From Xiphophorus maculatus (Eukaryota > Chordata > Actinopteri > Cyprinodontiformes > Poeciliidae), in assembly GCF_002775205.1 (NCBI RefSeq), contig NC_036445.1, positions 6,034,802 to 6,098,801 on the forward strand: 64,000 nucleotides of DNA. The letters run 5' to 3'. Of the stretch, positions 48,501-58,500 are shown one piece after another. A model generated the notes under the pieces. It had not been told where the DNA came from. It ran no database searches and saw only the letters and a program-made list of their open reading frames with translations. Made by a program: the position numbers and the translations under genes. How positions within the stretch are numbered: position 1 is the stretch's first letter; each line of letters starts with the position of its first letter.

Positions 48501-50622
48501 GTACTTTATAGCTACTACATTGGTCACTGGCGTCAGACAGGAACTGGCACGTCAGATATGCAAATAATAATAAATTAAAGTTATTACAGTACAACACTCT
48601 CTCATATGTATGTGTATAAGCAATGTGGCTATTCCTATTCATTTTCGCTGTCGACATTGATGTGGCAGAATATCATTTATCAGCTCAAGCGGAAGTGTTA
48701 ATAGTTTGACTTATGTTTCTAATTAATTGGGCTGTTTTAACTAAGCATTAGCAGCCAGCCCTCCACTGGTCCATCTGTTAAAGTGATGAGCTTTCAGAGG
48801 ATTGTATGAAGGGCTCATCAGTCCGGATGGTGTACAATAACCCAGTGAGCCGCGGGACAGAAACATCAGGGTCTGTCACGTGTAGCCTAACGCACGAGTC
48901 TGTTACTTGACACCCTGCAGCAGACCTCAGATGTCTTTTAGAGTCGGAGAAGCTTTTGGAAAGGCAACAACATGTACGCATTTATAATTTATGACACTTT
49001 TCAAGAAGTACTTGAAGTTCACAACACTGGAGACACTGGATCTGGCTGATAATTTAATACTTTGTATCATTTTACTGCTGATGGATTCTTTTTATTTTAC
49101 TTTTCAAGCGAGGCTATTTACAGTGCCTTGTAAAAACATGCAGGCATTGGGCTTCACATTTTGTCACTGTGCAAACACAAACTTCAAGACATTTTATTGG
49201 GATTTATTGTGACAGCCAAAAATACACAATGTTGTGATGTTGAAAAAAAATGATCGATGTGTTTTTCACTAATAGAAATTTTCCGTTTGGCATGGACTTG
49301 TATTTAGTCCCTAAAGTCAATACTTTGTAGACTCACCTTTGTGATTAGAGCTTTTTATCTTTTACGGTTCGACTGAAGTCCTGCCTCAGGTTCAGCTGGA
49401 TTTATGTCTGAACTTAGTCCTCATCTAACATGACTATTCTTCCATCTAAATCTCATTGTATCTCTGGTTGTTGGTTTAAAATTGTTCCCCTATTTGAAGA
49501 CAAATTTCTGCCGTATCTTTTTTGACGTCTCTAACAGGTTGTCTTCTGAATATCCCTGTTTTTTGGTTTATCTTCTCATCAACTCTGACCTGCTATGCTC
49601 TGCTGAAGAAAAGCCTCCTACCACCTTGCTGGAGTCAAACTGTTATGAGATTTCAAAAGCCAGTGGAGGACGAGACTTGGTCAAAACCGAGCTGCAGCAT
49701 TTTGTTCCAGCTGTGAGCAATTTGAGATTTTCAAAGTTTGGTCGTTAGTTTTCTAAGCAAACTATTTTTTATATTTGACCTTTCTGGTCCCTTTTATGTT
49801 CCTTGTAATGATGTTTACTCCTCAATGTTCTCTACCAAACCTCTGAAGTCTTTATAGAAGAGTTGTATATGTCTAAAAAATAAAATCCCAATAAAATACA
49901 TTGATGTTTTGGAATGTAACATGGCGAAAATAGTGAAGCAGTTAAGAAATACGGACACTTTTGCACTTCATTGTAAATCCTTGAGAGCAATAAGCGCAGG
50001 AATAGATCGACTGAGAGTTTGCGGAGCTGTCCAGTCTATTTGTGGTGCTGAAAACTGTTCAGCGTACTATCAGACTTGTAAAGAGAAACTCCAAACCAAA
50101 CGAGGGAGCATCACGGAGCTGCATACCTGCCGCGGAGGCTCCGATCTGCTCCATGTGGGACTCCAACACGTCCGGATCCCGGGAGCTGTACGAATTCAGC
50201 TCCGGGTAGAAACTGGAGGCGATGTCCTCGGGCGGCATGTGTTTTCCTCTCGGGTAGCTGGATGCGACCTTGGGGTCCCAGTGTGGGACCAGGATGTGGT
50301 CCCAGTGGATGTATTTCCCGTCCATATGAGGGCTGCCGTACCAAGTGTAGTAAAAGATGTGGACATCGTAGAATATTGTCCCCTCTGGACCAGAGTTGGA
50401 CAGAACTGCTTTTGTGTTTCCCCCTTGCGGGCGGGCTTGGACTGGGGACGCGGTGGCTTCCCGGGACATCCTCCCTCCTAAGATCGGCAAGAGCTCCAAG
50501 CCAGGAGCCAGATCTGAGAATCCGTCAGTAGGTTTCAGGGTCCTCAGTCCCATCAGAGACCCGAAAATGAAGAGGGTGAAAAGAAACAGGGCAACGCAAG
50601 CCTTCCTCCGCAGCCTTGCCAT
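39520..50622 (-). CDS. maneal: Glycoprotein endo-alpha-1,2-mannosidase-like protein (GH99)
   Basis: Type II Golgi membrane protein of glycoside hydrolase family 99, related to MANEA, which removes glucosylated mannose from N-glycans by an endo cut; MANEAL's own activity is less well established. Minus-strand exons: 50622-50127, 47788-47679, 41532-41456, 40156-39520; 1,320 nt, 439 aa (human about 457), phases consistent. Residues 8-26 form the signal-anchor. A variable stem follows, then GH99 motifs: IFYYTWYGSP, YIHWDHILVPHWDPK, SSFYPELNSYSSRDP, VLVLSWYPPG, FIPSVGPGYIDTSIRPWNNHNTR and FNEWHEGTQIE, whose Glu388 and Glu391 correspond to the paired catalytic glutamates of GH99. It ends RRWAEQF...QQWLM as in vertebrate MANEAL. 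The start (MARLRRKAC, context ACCATGG) matches the vertebrate N-terminus; the open frame upstream adds 12 non-conserved residues. Confidence 0.97.
40590..40870 (-). mobile_element. Mariner/Tc1-type relic in maneal intron 3
   Basis: Read on the minus strand, 'gataatcaaagccttttgaggaggatgaaggaaaaccc' followed by 'ttcaaaaattgtggagaatcacaaag' resembles the fish mariner text encoding LxRxxKENPF ('...aggatcattcaggaaaacccattcaagaatttggg...cacaaggag'). It is heavily decayed; identification is by recall of the family consensus only. Confidence 0.45.
42905..43175 (+). mobile_element. Internally deleted Tc1-like element in maneal intron 2
   Basis: The blocks 'aacgatccaaagcataccagcaagtcc', 'agactcattgccagttatcc...gcttgatagcagttg' and 'ggggcaaattactttttcaaactgggcc' occur in the order found at the 3' end of a common fish Tc1-type transposon (catalytic DNDPKHTSKS region, then the ...RLIASYRKRLIAVV C-terminus and the GCAATTACTTTTTCACACAGGGCC terminus). 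Middle sequence is missing and the frame is broken. Confidence 0.7.
44340..44545. other. GC-rich block inside maneal intron 2
   Basis: A pyrimidine/C-rich run (44340-44440) is followed by CpG-containing sequence around GGCGCCGGTTCGAGCTGAGG. It stands out sharply from the AT-rich intron. No exon of a known gene is recognised; open frames exist on both strands but have low-complexity Pro/Ser composition. It may be a regulatory element or CpG islet. Confidence 0.35.
45004..45041. repeat. Perfect 38-bp palindrome
   Basis: ACTTTGGTGTGAGTTAGTA is followed immediately by its exact reverse complement, with no spacer, in maneal intron 2. No TIR or TSD of a known family was recognised, though a foldback origin is likely. 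Confidence 0.85.
48030..48110 (+). mobile_element. Tc1-like terminal fragment
   Basis: GAGCCTTGCAAAAGTATTCG and TACCTCTTCAAATTTTCC match the 'gtgccttgcaaaagtattcatacccctt' terminus of the fish Tc1 family. Only the end is retained, in maneal intron 1. Confidence 0.65.
49118..49640 (-). mobile_element. Tc1-like transposon, 5' half on plus strand reads as antisense transposase
   Basis: It starts CAGTGCCTTGTAAAAACATG and continues with 'cttcacattttgtcac', 'aacttcaagacattttattgggat', 'agtcaatactttgtag', 'tctctaacaggttgtcttct' and 'catcaactctgacc...ctgctgaagaaaagc'. These blocks follow, in order, the terminal repeat and reverse-complement transposase text of a common teleost Tc1 element. It is missing its far half and has many frame breaks, within maneal intron 1. 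Confidence 0.75.
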
Positions 50623-51214
50623 GGTTGGTAAGGGTTGCATGGGATGAAAACGGCGCAAATATACCAGTTTTCAGGTGAAGCACAACTAAGAATCTGCAAA
50701 CAACTCTCTGTAAGTGTCCCGATAGAAATTCTGCTGAACTATGCATGGCTGCAGTTCGATCGCAGCAGACAGCCTGGCGCATTTGTTTGGGAGATATTTA
50801 ACTTTCTTTTGCTCCCCTTCTCTCTCATTTTGCTAATCTGGATCAGGAGCGTCAAAAATAATAACAAGAAGACAAAATCACCCTTCAAAAACAGACAGCG
50901 CTCATGTTTCCTCTTGCTCTGAGCTCCAGCAGCAGCGGCTCCATTCGCCTAACATCCAACACATGACCGGTGTCCCACAGCAGCAGTGATGCTGCACAGT
51001 GTCGCGTTTGAAAGCCTCTGTGGTTGGCTGCTTTTTGTTTACAGTTTCTATTTTGGACGCCAAAGGGGCGTGGCCTGGCTCGTCATGCTTTAGCCTCAGC
51101 CTCCTTTGCTGCACACCCAGGACATCGCATCAGCATTTAAAGACGAGAAGGAAACAAAACAGCTGAGGATAAAGGTTTAAAAGTATATGCAGTTGTTGAC
51201 AAAAAATTTTTTGT

Positions 51215-51242
51215 GTGTGTGCGGGCGTGTGTGTGTGTGTGT
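51215..51242. repeat. (TG)n microsatellite
   Basis: An interrupted GTGTGTG run with a GCGGGC break, between maneal and lin28a. Confidence 0.9.
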
Positions 51243-51307
51243 TACACTTTTTTTCGTAAAATTAAATAAGTTTTACAGTGTTAAAACTTTAGGCATTTCC
51301 TCTTACT

Positions 51308-51319
51308 GCCATCTAGTGG
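51308..51319 (+). promoter_or_regulatory. Candidate CTCF core site
   Basis: GCCATCTAGTGG fits the CTCF core GCCMYCTRSTGG. It is about 690 bp upstream of the maneal start codon, between maneal and lin28a, in the same orientation as the match at 4171. Confidence 0.35.
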
Positions 51320-51349
51320 TCATTTCATGGAACAGTCGCCCCAGTACCT

Positions 51350-51398
51350 TATTAGGGTACCCCATGGACGACTTTAGTGTACTGGGGGTACCCTAATA
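51350..51398. repeat. Inverted repeat around GGTACC
   Basis: TATTAGGGTACCCC and GGGGTACCCTAATA are exact 14-nt inverted copies 21 nt apart, with an extra pair CCCCAGTAC / GTACTGGGG interleaved. The origin is unknown; it could be the two ends of a very short foldback element. Confidence 0.6.
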
Positions 51399-52489
51399 TG
51401 TTTAAATGTATTAGTTGTTATAAAAAAAAAATAATAATAATAAGCAGAGATGGAATATGCTGTCCTGTGAGTAGAATCTACTCTAGTCATATGCAAATTA
51501 GCAGCTTGGTAACATTGTAAAAGAAGCCTTTTTCCTCATCTTTTCATGGGATAATCACCTAAACCGTGAAACTAATATCACTATATTGTCATGATAATTA
51601 TGGTGGATATATAATGGAGAATGGAGAATGTAAAGATGATATTTCTTTTTGTATTCTGCTGGGATATTTAGTGATTGAAAGTAGTTGGAAGAACCCCAAG
51701 TTGAATGTCATTTAGGGCGCATTCAGTAATGAACTGGATCTATTTGTGTGTGTGTGAGTTTGTTTTTGTTCAAAAGCAGAGTTTTTTTCCAATTGAGACG
51801 ACAGACTTTTCATTCAAATGAAAATGTTCCCGGAGAGATATTGCATAGGTAACAGCAAGGCCTAATAGTGTATAAAGTGATGTAACAAAGTGGTTCCTTT
51901 CTGTCTGCTGGCTCAGATTTAGCTATGTGGTCCAGAAAGCCTTGGATTGTGGCCGAGACATTAGACAGCATTTTAGAGGAACTGATGTACCACAGTGTGA
52001 AAGGGCTGACATGCTGATATGCTATTAATTTATTATTTTTTTTATCCAATAAGCGCTTTAGAATAAATAAAACCACCGGAGGCTTTAATTTGTCACTGCA
52101 CTGAATCCATCATCTAATTTCACTGGCTTCTCAGACAATAAGATTAAACAAAATAAAAATGTTATAGTTAGAAATGACAGTACATGGGCATATAAAGTCA
52201 CTTCCATAGTATAGTTGTGTATAATTATTGCTCACGTTGTTGAAACAGAAATTGTTAGGAAACAAACAGGACGTATGAGCTTTTGGGTTACTAATAAAAG
52301 GTGCCTAGAAGAAAGTTGTTGAAAGAAAGCAATTAAAAGTTTGATTAAAATCTGCTAGAATCAATGTAGAGGACTTGGTAATCATACAAAACAAGATGCT
52401 TTGGAGAGATTATTCTAAAAGTTAACTTTCTGGCCTATGTGAGCAAAAATTAACACTTGACAACACACTAAACATACCATCCCATGATA

Positions 52490-52640
52490 AAGGTCAATAA
52501 AGGGCAAATACTGCAAGAAAACGTGTTAGAGGTTGCAAGACTTGCATCTCAGGAGGAGGAGGTTCACCTTCCAGTGGGACAACCAGCAGCAGTTTCTTAT
52601 ACAGGCAATATGGTTCTTCACCCAGAGCACAGCTGCATTA
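52490..52640 (+). mobile_element. Tc1-like transposase fragment
   Basis: The translation ILQENVLEVARLASQEEEVH corresponds to the 'ILEENLLEAAKDLRLGRRFTFQQDND' stretch of fish Tc1 transposase; the DNA reads '...gcaagaaaacgtgttagaggttgcaagacttg...ggttcaccttccagtgggacaacc'. It is frameshifted and isolated. Confidence 0.65.
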
Positions 52641-53384
52641 GGGGCAGAACAAACAGTCAAAAAAAGAAAAAGGTAATACTGAACAAGTTTTAAAATTCTT
52701 ACTGACAGATCCTGTCATTCATAGAGGATATGTGTTTTATACAGTGTAAACACTGTAAGCTAAAGATGATAAAGTTGGTATCTGAATTATACTGAATTAA
52801 AGAGGTTTTCCAGGGTTTTTTTACAATTCAGGATTGAATGTGATTACTCGGTCAAAATCTAAAACATGGTTTGGGATGCAGGAATTCTTTTAGTCTTCTT
52901 GTGAAAACACAACCAAAAATATTTTCAATTTTACCATTGAGACAAACACAAAAGTTGCATTATTTAGATCACTCAAACCTGGTTTGAGGTATTCCTCACT
53001 GATCTTCATCCCTATAAAGATACTTGACCGTCTCAAAAACAAGTTTAAATAATTAAATTTCTTGTCAAATTCTTGGTAGCAGAATAATGATTTCATTCAA
53101 GCAAGAATCGCCAGAGGAAAACCATGAGCATACAGATCTGCACGGATTGGATTAGATCAAAGCAGAATCATATTTTATAATGTCAAAAGTGATTAGTAAA
53201 CAGTTAAAATGAAGCAAAGACTGGAAATACATTTAATTTATGAACTGCAATGTTACTGGAGTTATGACAAGTTCTTTGAAGTTGTTTTGAATAGCATAAT
53301 TTATGGAAAAAAATAATAATTTGCAGAATCTAGTTGGACTATGTCAGCTTTGTTGGAGGAGATTCATCTAAATCTGGCAGGAGC

Positions 53385-53500
53385 TGGACACTCATGCTTC
53401 CAGCACCCCTCATTTTAACTGATGGCTGATTAACAAGCCATTGTCGAACTAAAACATGCAGGACAGTCCTCCTTGAAGACCAGGTTTGGGAAACACTTTA
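53385..53500. mobile_element. Degraded hAT-type MITE end
   Basis: AAAACATGCAGGACAGTCCT and AAGACCAGGTTTGGGAAACAC are a diverged version of the right end of the intact 38810-39022 element ('aaaacatgcag...gaccggaattgggaaacgctg'). The left end is not clear. Confidence 0.55.
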
Positions 53501-54787
53501 ATAGTGCATCATAAAAATGATTTTTGTCAAAGATGTCAATTTGAATGTCAGTCTGTGTGATTATTTGACTCCAACTGCTGTATTGCAATGAAGCAAAAGC
53601 ATTAATAGTGTGATAATAATGAGATTATATGAGATATTTTGCAATGCTCAGGATGGAGCCATTGCTTAAGGCCAAATTTTGCCACACTTTTTCCTTCCAC
53701 TTAAATTTCAAATAACACTGGGTGTTTGGATGCAGCTCTCTGAAGAGCAGCCAGCTTCGTTAGCATTTTGTAGGATGCCCTCCTTATGCAGGATGTCTGC
53801 TGGAAAACTGCCAAGTCAGCAATCTTCCACATTGTTGTGTAGATCATTAAATGACAAATGTCCTTTTTTATTTAATCTTGAGTAAAGTTCAAATTGTCTG
53901 GTAAACAGAACTTTGGGTTTTCATCAGCTGTAAGCCATCTTCATTCAAAGTGAAATGATTACTTTCTGTGTAATAAGCATGGAGTTTTTTTCCTCACTGA
54001 ATTAGATTTAAATAAGATTTCCGATCATTTGTTCTCTGTGTGTCTTTTTTTCACTGCTCAACGTGAAAACAAGTATATTCCAACTGATTTTCTGTTCTGT
54101 CATATCTTTAGTGTCATTCTCATTTTCTGTGTAAGCCAATTATGTAACACTTACGGTTTTTTCGGGTCCACAAGGGGTCGTTGTGGTCGCAATGATAAAC
54201 TTTACTCACATATTGTTCAGTCTTTTTGTGATAACTTGACATTTTAGATGTATTTAACGCATGTGACATTTCTATTCGTATCCTAACAATGGTCTAGTAA
54301 TTCAAAGAAATCCCCGGTGCAGGGGACGTTTCCTTTTTTACTTTTGTTGCAAAATATCCCCTTACGAACAAGATTAAATAAGAAAAAGAAAACTATACTA
54401 GAGAATTATTTTTGCCCTCTTTTCCATTTCTGTGTGTAAAGTGTTTATGCAATTTGAACGAATTCCGTTTGATAGTTTGTACTATTTTATTTTGAAGTTC
54501 TTTTGTTTTTGACATCCTCGTTCTTTAACGCGTCCATCGCTCCACAAAAGACGAGAGTCAACGTTTCAAGCTGATGTGATCAATTACTATTGATCCATGA
54601 ATTCGTTTGCTTGTTTTAATCAGCACCGTGATGATTTTACAAAACGTTTTTTTTTTCTTTTTCATCTGGAAAGGAACAAGGGTTTACTTTATAAATGCCA
54701 TAGTTGGGCTTTTTTTTTAAATCAGCACACAAATATATGACTTTTAAATTCAAAGCAGTCAAATGAAATTTAAATGACACTAAATTC

Positions 54788-54812
54788 AATAATAATAATA
54801 ATAATAATAATA

Positions 54813-54854
<42 letters not shown>
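54788..54854. repeat. (AAT)9(TAT)13 self-complementary microsatellite
   Basis: Nine AAT units switch to a run of about thirteen TAT units, so the two halves are reverse complements and can fold into an all A-T hairpin. Confidence 0.95.
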
Positions 54855-54856
<2 letters not shown>

Positions 54857-55347
54857 AAAATATTTTAAAACAGTAGAAACATTAATATTTTTATATATTT
54901 TTAAATATAATGTCACCCATATTAGGTAAAATTAGGCATTTTCTCAAATTTTTGGGCTTTTGTACTACAATGAATTAGATATGAGTGAAATAATAATAGT
55001 ACTAACATTAATAAATGTTCGATTTTCAGTTTCAGACAAATCGAATAAAACTTGATAATAATAATACAAGATATTTTTCAGAATCTCTGCTCATCCACAG
55101 TCATTTTATCACATTGCCATTTTTGTTGCAAACATTTAGGATAAAATAAAACAATACAAATTCCGAGAAAGTATTTTGAACTATATTAAATGTTAAATGT
55201 CTGACCTTTTTGCACAAAAGGACACTTTAAGAACAAAATAAAGTGGATTCAGCATGTGTGGACCAACTGATGCTGCAGTTTGCCACAGCCACCTCACTGC
55301 TGCAAGTCCAGCTCTGAATGGAACATCAATTTATTCATTTTGTGTTG

Positions 55348-55408
55348 ATTGGTCCTTCCATCACACAATGCATATGCATCCTTGGGGACTGTAATCGTGA
55401 ATCACGTG
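55348..55408 (+). promoter_or_regulatory. lin28a upstream element cluster: CCAAT, MORE (POU dimer), E-box
   Basis: An inverted CCAAT (ATTGG, 55348-55352), the exact 12-bp palindrome ATGCATATGCAT (55368-55379), and CACGTG (55403-55408) lie within 61 bp, and 148-208 bp upstream of the lin28a ATG. ATGCATATGCAT is the published MORE element bound by POU-factor (Oct) dimers. The spacing to the start codon suggests proximal promoter, but the transcription start is not defined. Confidence 0.55.
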
Positions 55409-55555
55409 GACATGACCGAGGGAGTGCGTGGGGGGTTTGTTGGATAAGAAATTGTCATTTGTATTGACCAACAGTGCTGACCACTGCAGGGGAGCTAAAA
55501 GCAGCGATCCGGGAGAGAACAGCAGTGGGAACTGGGACCGAACTGGCCCACAGGC

Positions 55556-58500
55556 ATGGCAGAAGGTAAACCTGAACGTCGGGATGCTTTTTGCAGAGTT
55601 TTATCTTTAAAGCGTGCTCGGAGTGCCTTATGGAGGGGCAGGGTTTTGGTTGCATTGTTTGGAATGTTATTGGGGTGTGAGGTAGTGGAAGTGGAGGTGG
55701 TGGTGGAGATTCTTCAGCAAAAATTCTCCCCCTCCCCACTTCTCATTGTTGAGCAGAGGAGGGGGGGATAGGTTGCCAGCCCCCTTTTGTTTACCTCCCT
55801 CTCCCGCTTTCCCTCTCGCTGCGCAGCTTCTGCTTTTCGCAGCATTTTGCATGAAAGTGGCAGTCTGTGCGGATTACCCAGCTTGAGGGCTACAAATAAA
55901 AAAAAAAAGAAAGAAAATATTGTATCTTGGGTGCTAATTTTTGACTCAAGGCTGAGGCAGAAGACATGGGTTCCGTTTCTAACCAGGAGTTCCCAGGTGG
56001 AGTAAACTTCATGAGCAGCACGTTAATGTTCCGAGTTAATTAAGCTGTTTTCGGATCGACTGTCTCACTGATTGTAAAGGAGAGTTTTAGGGCATTGTTC
56101 GCACACGTGACGAGCATTGCACTCAAATTTGACCCTTTAAATAGTTGCATTTTCTGAAAGTTTTGTGCACATTTGAATGCAAGTTTTACGCATATTTTTT
56201 TTTTTTTTAAAAAGTTTTGCGCGTGTTTCTTGAACAATATTGTGCAACTGCTGGTTTTTAAATCGAACATATTTACTGAAGCCTCAGCATGGCGTGCTCA
56301 GTCATTGATTCGTATCGATTACCGATCCGCAGAAATTAACATTTTTAAATTTACAGCTTTCCTTTTTGTTGGTTAAAGCCGGGAGAGTTTTTTTTTTTTT
56401 GTTGTTGTTGTTGTTGTTGTAATTTTTATATTTGGAACTTAAGAGTGAACAAATGTTGAATTTGCAGGAGTGTGCAAGACTGAGGGAGATGAGGGACCGA
56501 GCACAGAGGAAGACACGCAGTCCTTCCACGGGGTCGGGGTGTGCAAGTGGTTCAACGTCCGCATGGGCTTCGGGTTCCTGTCCATGACCAACAGAGAGGG
56601 AGTGCCGCTGGATGAACCGGTTGATGTGTTTGTCCATCAGGTAGGTCTGGCCGCTCTTCCTGCAGAATCCCAACAAAGAAGTTCCAGACTCCTCTTTTCT
56701 TTTCTTCTGGTCATTTTTAGCTCGTTGATCATTCGTTATTTCTCACTCGTTACTCGTTTCTAATTTAACACAGTTAGTTTGAGTGTCTTAATTTTTGTTC
56801 TTTTAGTTCTTGCAGCAATTGATTGTAAAGTTTTGAAAAGAGACACGTTTAGATGTATAGATTGTAAAATGACTCAGCTTTGCAGTGTAACATGCGGTTG
56901 ATCAAAGGAAAAGACTAATTTACTTGACTTAGATGGATGTTTGTTGTAAGGCGTGGAGTTTTCTTTTGGAAAAAAATGTTTTGTAATATTAGAACATCTC
57001 TTGGCTTTTTTTAGTTAATTTTTTAGAGCAGTAAGAAAAAAAAAAACACGATGGAATCACAAGAGGCACAGGGGCGGATTTAACAGGATGTGAGTTTCTG
57101 GGCTGCAGTTTTGGTGCCCTACTCACAAGTTTCGGTTCAGGTGTTTTGTACAGATCCTAATAACGACCAATGTCATCTCTAAGCAATTTACAAGACTAAA
57201 AGATCCACTTTATATCCATGAATATATTTGGAAATTTGTCCAGTTGTCAGGCTGACAGATGGGAATTGATGTATGTGCAAAACTCTTTGCGAACTTTTTC
57301 ACTGAATTGGTCCCAATGCTGGTTCTAGAGTGATTCTTTAAAAAAAATGGTTTGCTTTTTTCTACAACCCATTATCTGAGTCAGAGCCTCATCTCATCTC
57401 CCTCTAGTTTATGTTTTATTTCAATGTTAGTGGAGGATGGTAGGGCAGAAAATTTGACTACACAAAACAGATTGTTAATTCCTGTAAACTCTTGACTCCT
57501 TATTGCTGCTATAATGTATTTACTTTGTTTCTTTTTTAAACAAAAGAGGGTTGTTTGTGAACACAACCCTAATCAATGGATCGCTAGTACCAGCAGCATA
57601 AAAAATGGGATAAGAGCAATATTTACAGCATGCTTTACATAACACAGTGTTAAAGAAACTAGTTGGTAATTACATTTATCAAATCAGTGGAAAACATCAG
57701 CATGAATGCAGGTCAGAAATCTACTTTAGCTCTGTGATGAGTGACATAAAAACAAACAGTGGTAAGATTGATTGTCTTGAGATGATGTGTTGTGACCTGG
57801 TTCTATATAAATAAACTGAACTGAAATTGCTTGTGTTTCTCCAATATTAATCTGACATTTTTTCTGAATAATGTTGCTTAGTGTTATTTTGAATTGGATC
57901 AATGCAAAAACAAAGCCCTGGAGTTTTAAACATGGTGCCTTTTGATTGGCTGCTGGTCTCCATGAGTCTTGATCTAACTTCTGATGAAAGAGGTTCTTCT
58001 GTCCCGACTCAGACTTGGTACTGTAAAAGATCATTTATTTGTGTTAGTTTATCAGGAGCAGCAGGGACTGATGCCACGCAAGAATCAAACATCAGCTTAG
58101 CAGCAAAACCAGTTTGGTGGAGAAGTAAAATTGTGCACAGCACTGAACACATCATTCCCAATGAGAAACAGGATGGTAGCAGCATTATGCTGTGGAGATG
58201 CTTTTATTCAGCGTGGACAGGGGAGCCGGTTTGAGTTGATAAGAAGATAGTTTTAGAGAAAAGCTGGAAAATCTTGGAAGAAAACCTGCTAGAGGCTGCA
58301 AAATATTGGGGCAGGACAACAACCCTAAACACAAATAAAGCTGTAATAGAATGGTTTACATCAAAGTGTGTGTGTTAGAATGGTTTGATCAAATTCCTAT
58401 TTGATCTTAATTATAATACAGCACAGTCAAAGTCAGTTAATCATATAATGTTAGGCTAAGTAAGCTGGGCCCATTGCATTGAGACTTTACAGAAACAGAG

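Larger units (their letters stand above)
50623..55340. other. maneal-lin28a divergent intergenic region
   Basis: No gene is seen in this 4.7 kb. The part next to maneal (50640-51120) is CpG-richer and probably holds the maneal promoter. Further along are a candidate CTCF site (51308), a (TG)n tract near 51215-51242, an inverted repeat (51350-51398), a Tc1 scrap (52490-52640), a decayed hAT MITE (53385-53500) and an AT microsatellite (54788-54854). The stretch 54150-54240 and the block around 54500-54600 look unusually non-AT-rich and free of repeats, and would be my first guesses for conserved non-coding elements. Confidence 0.45.

Noticed and set aside
49909-50481. 190-codon plus-strand open frame
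   Set aside because: It largely overlaps maneal exon 1 in antisense; composition follows the GC-rich exon and the product resembles nothing.
55670-55695. let-7-like TGAGGTAGTGG in lin28a intron 1
   Set aside because: Only the seed part agrees with let-7 (TGAGGTAGTAGG...). No complementary arm forms a precursor hairpin, so it is probably chance in a G-rich tract.
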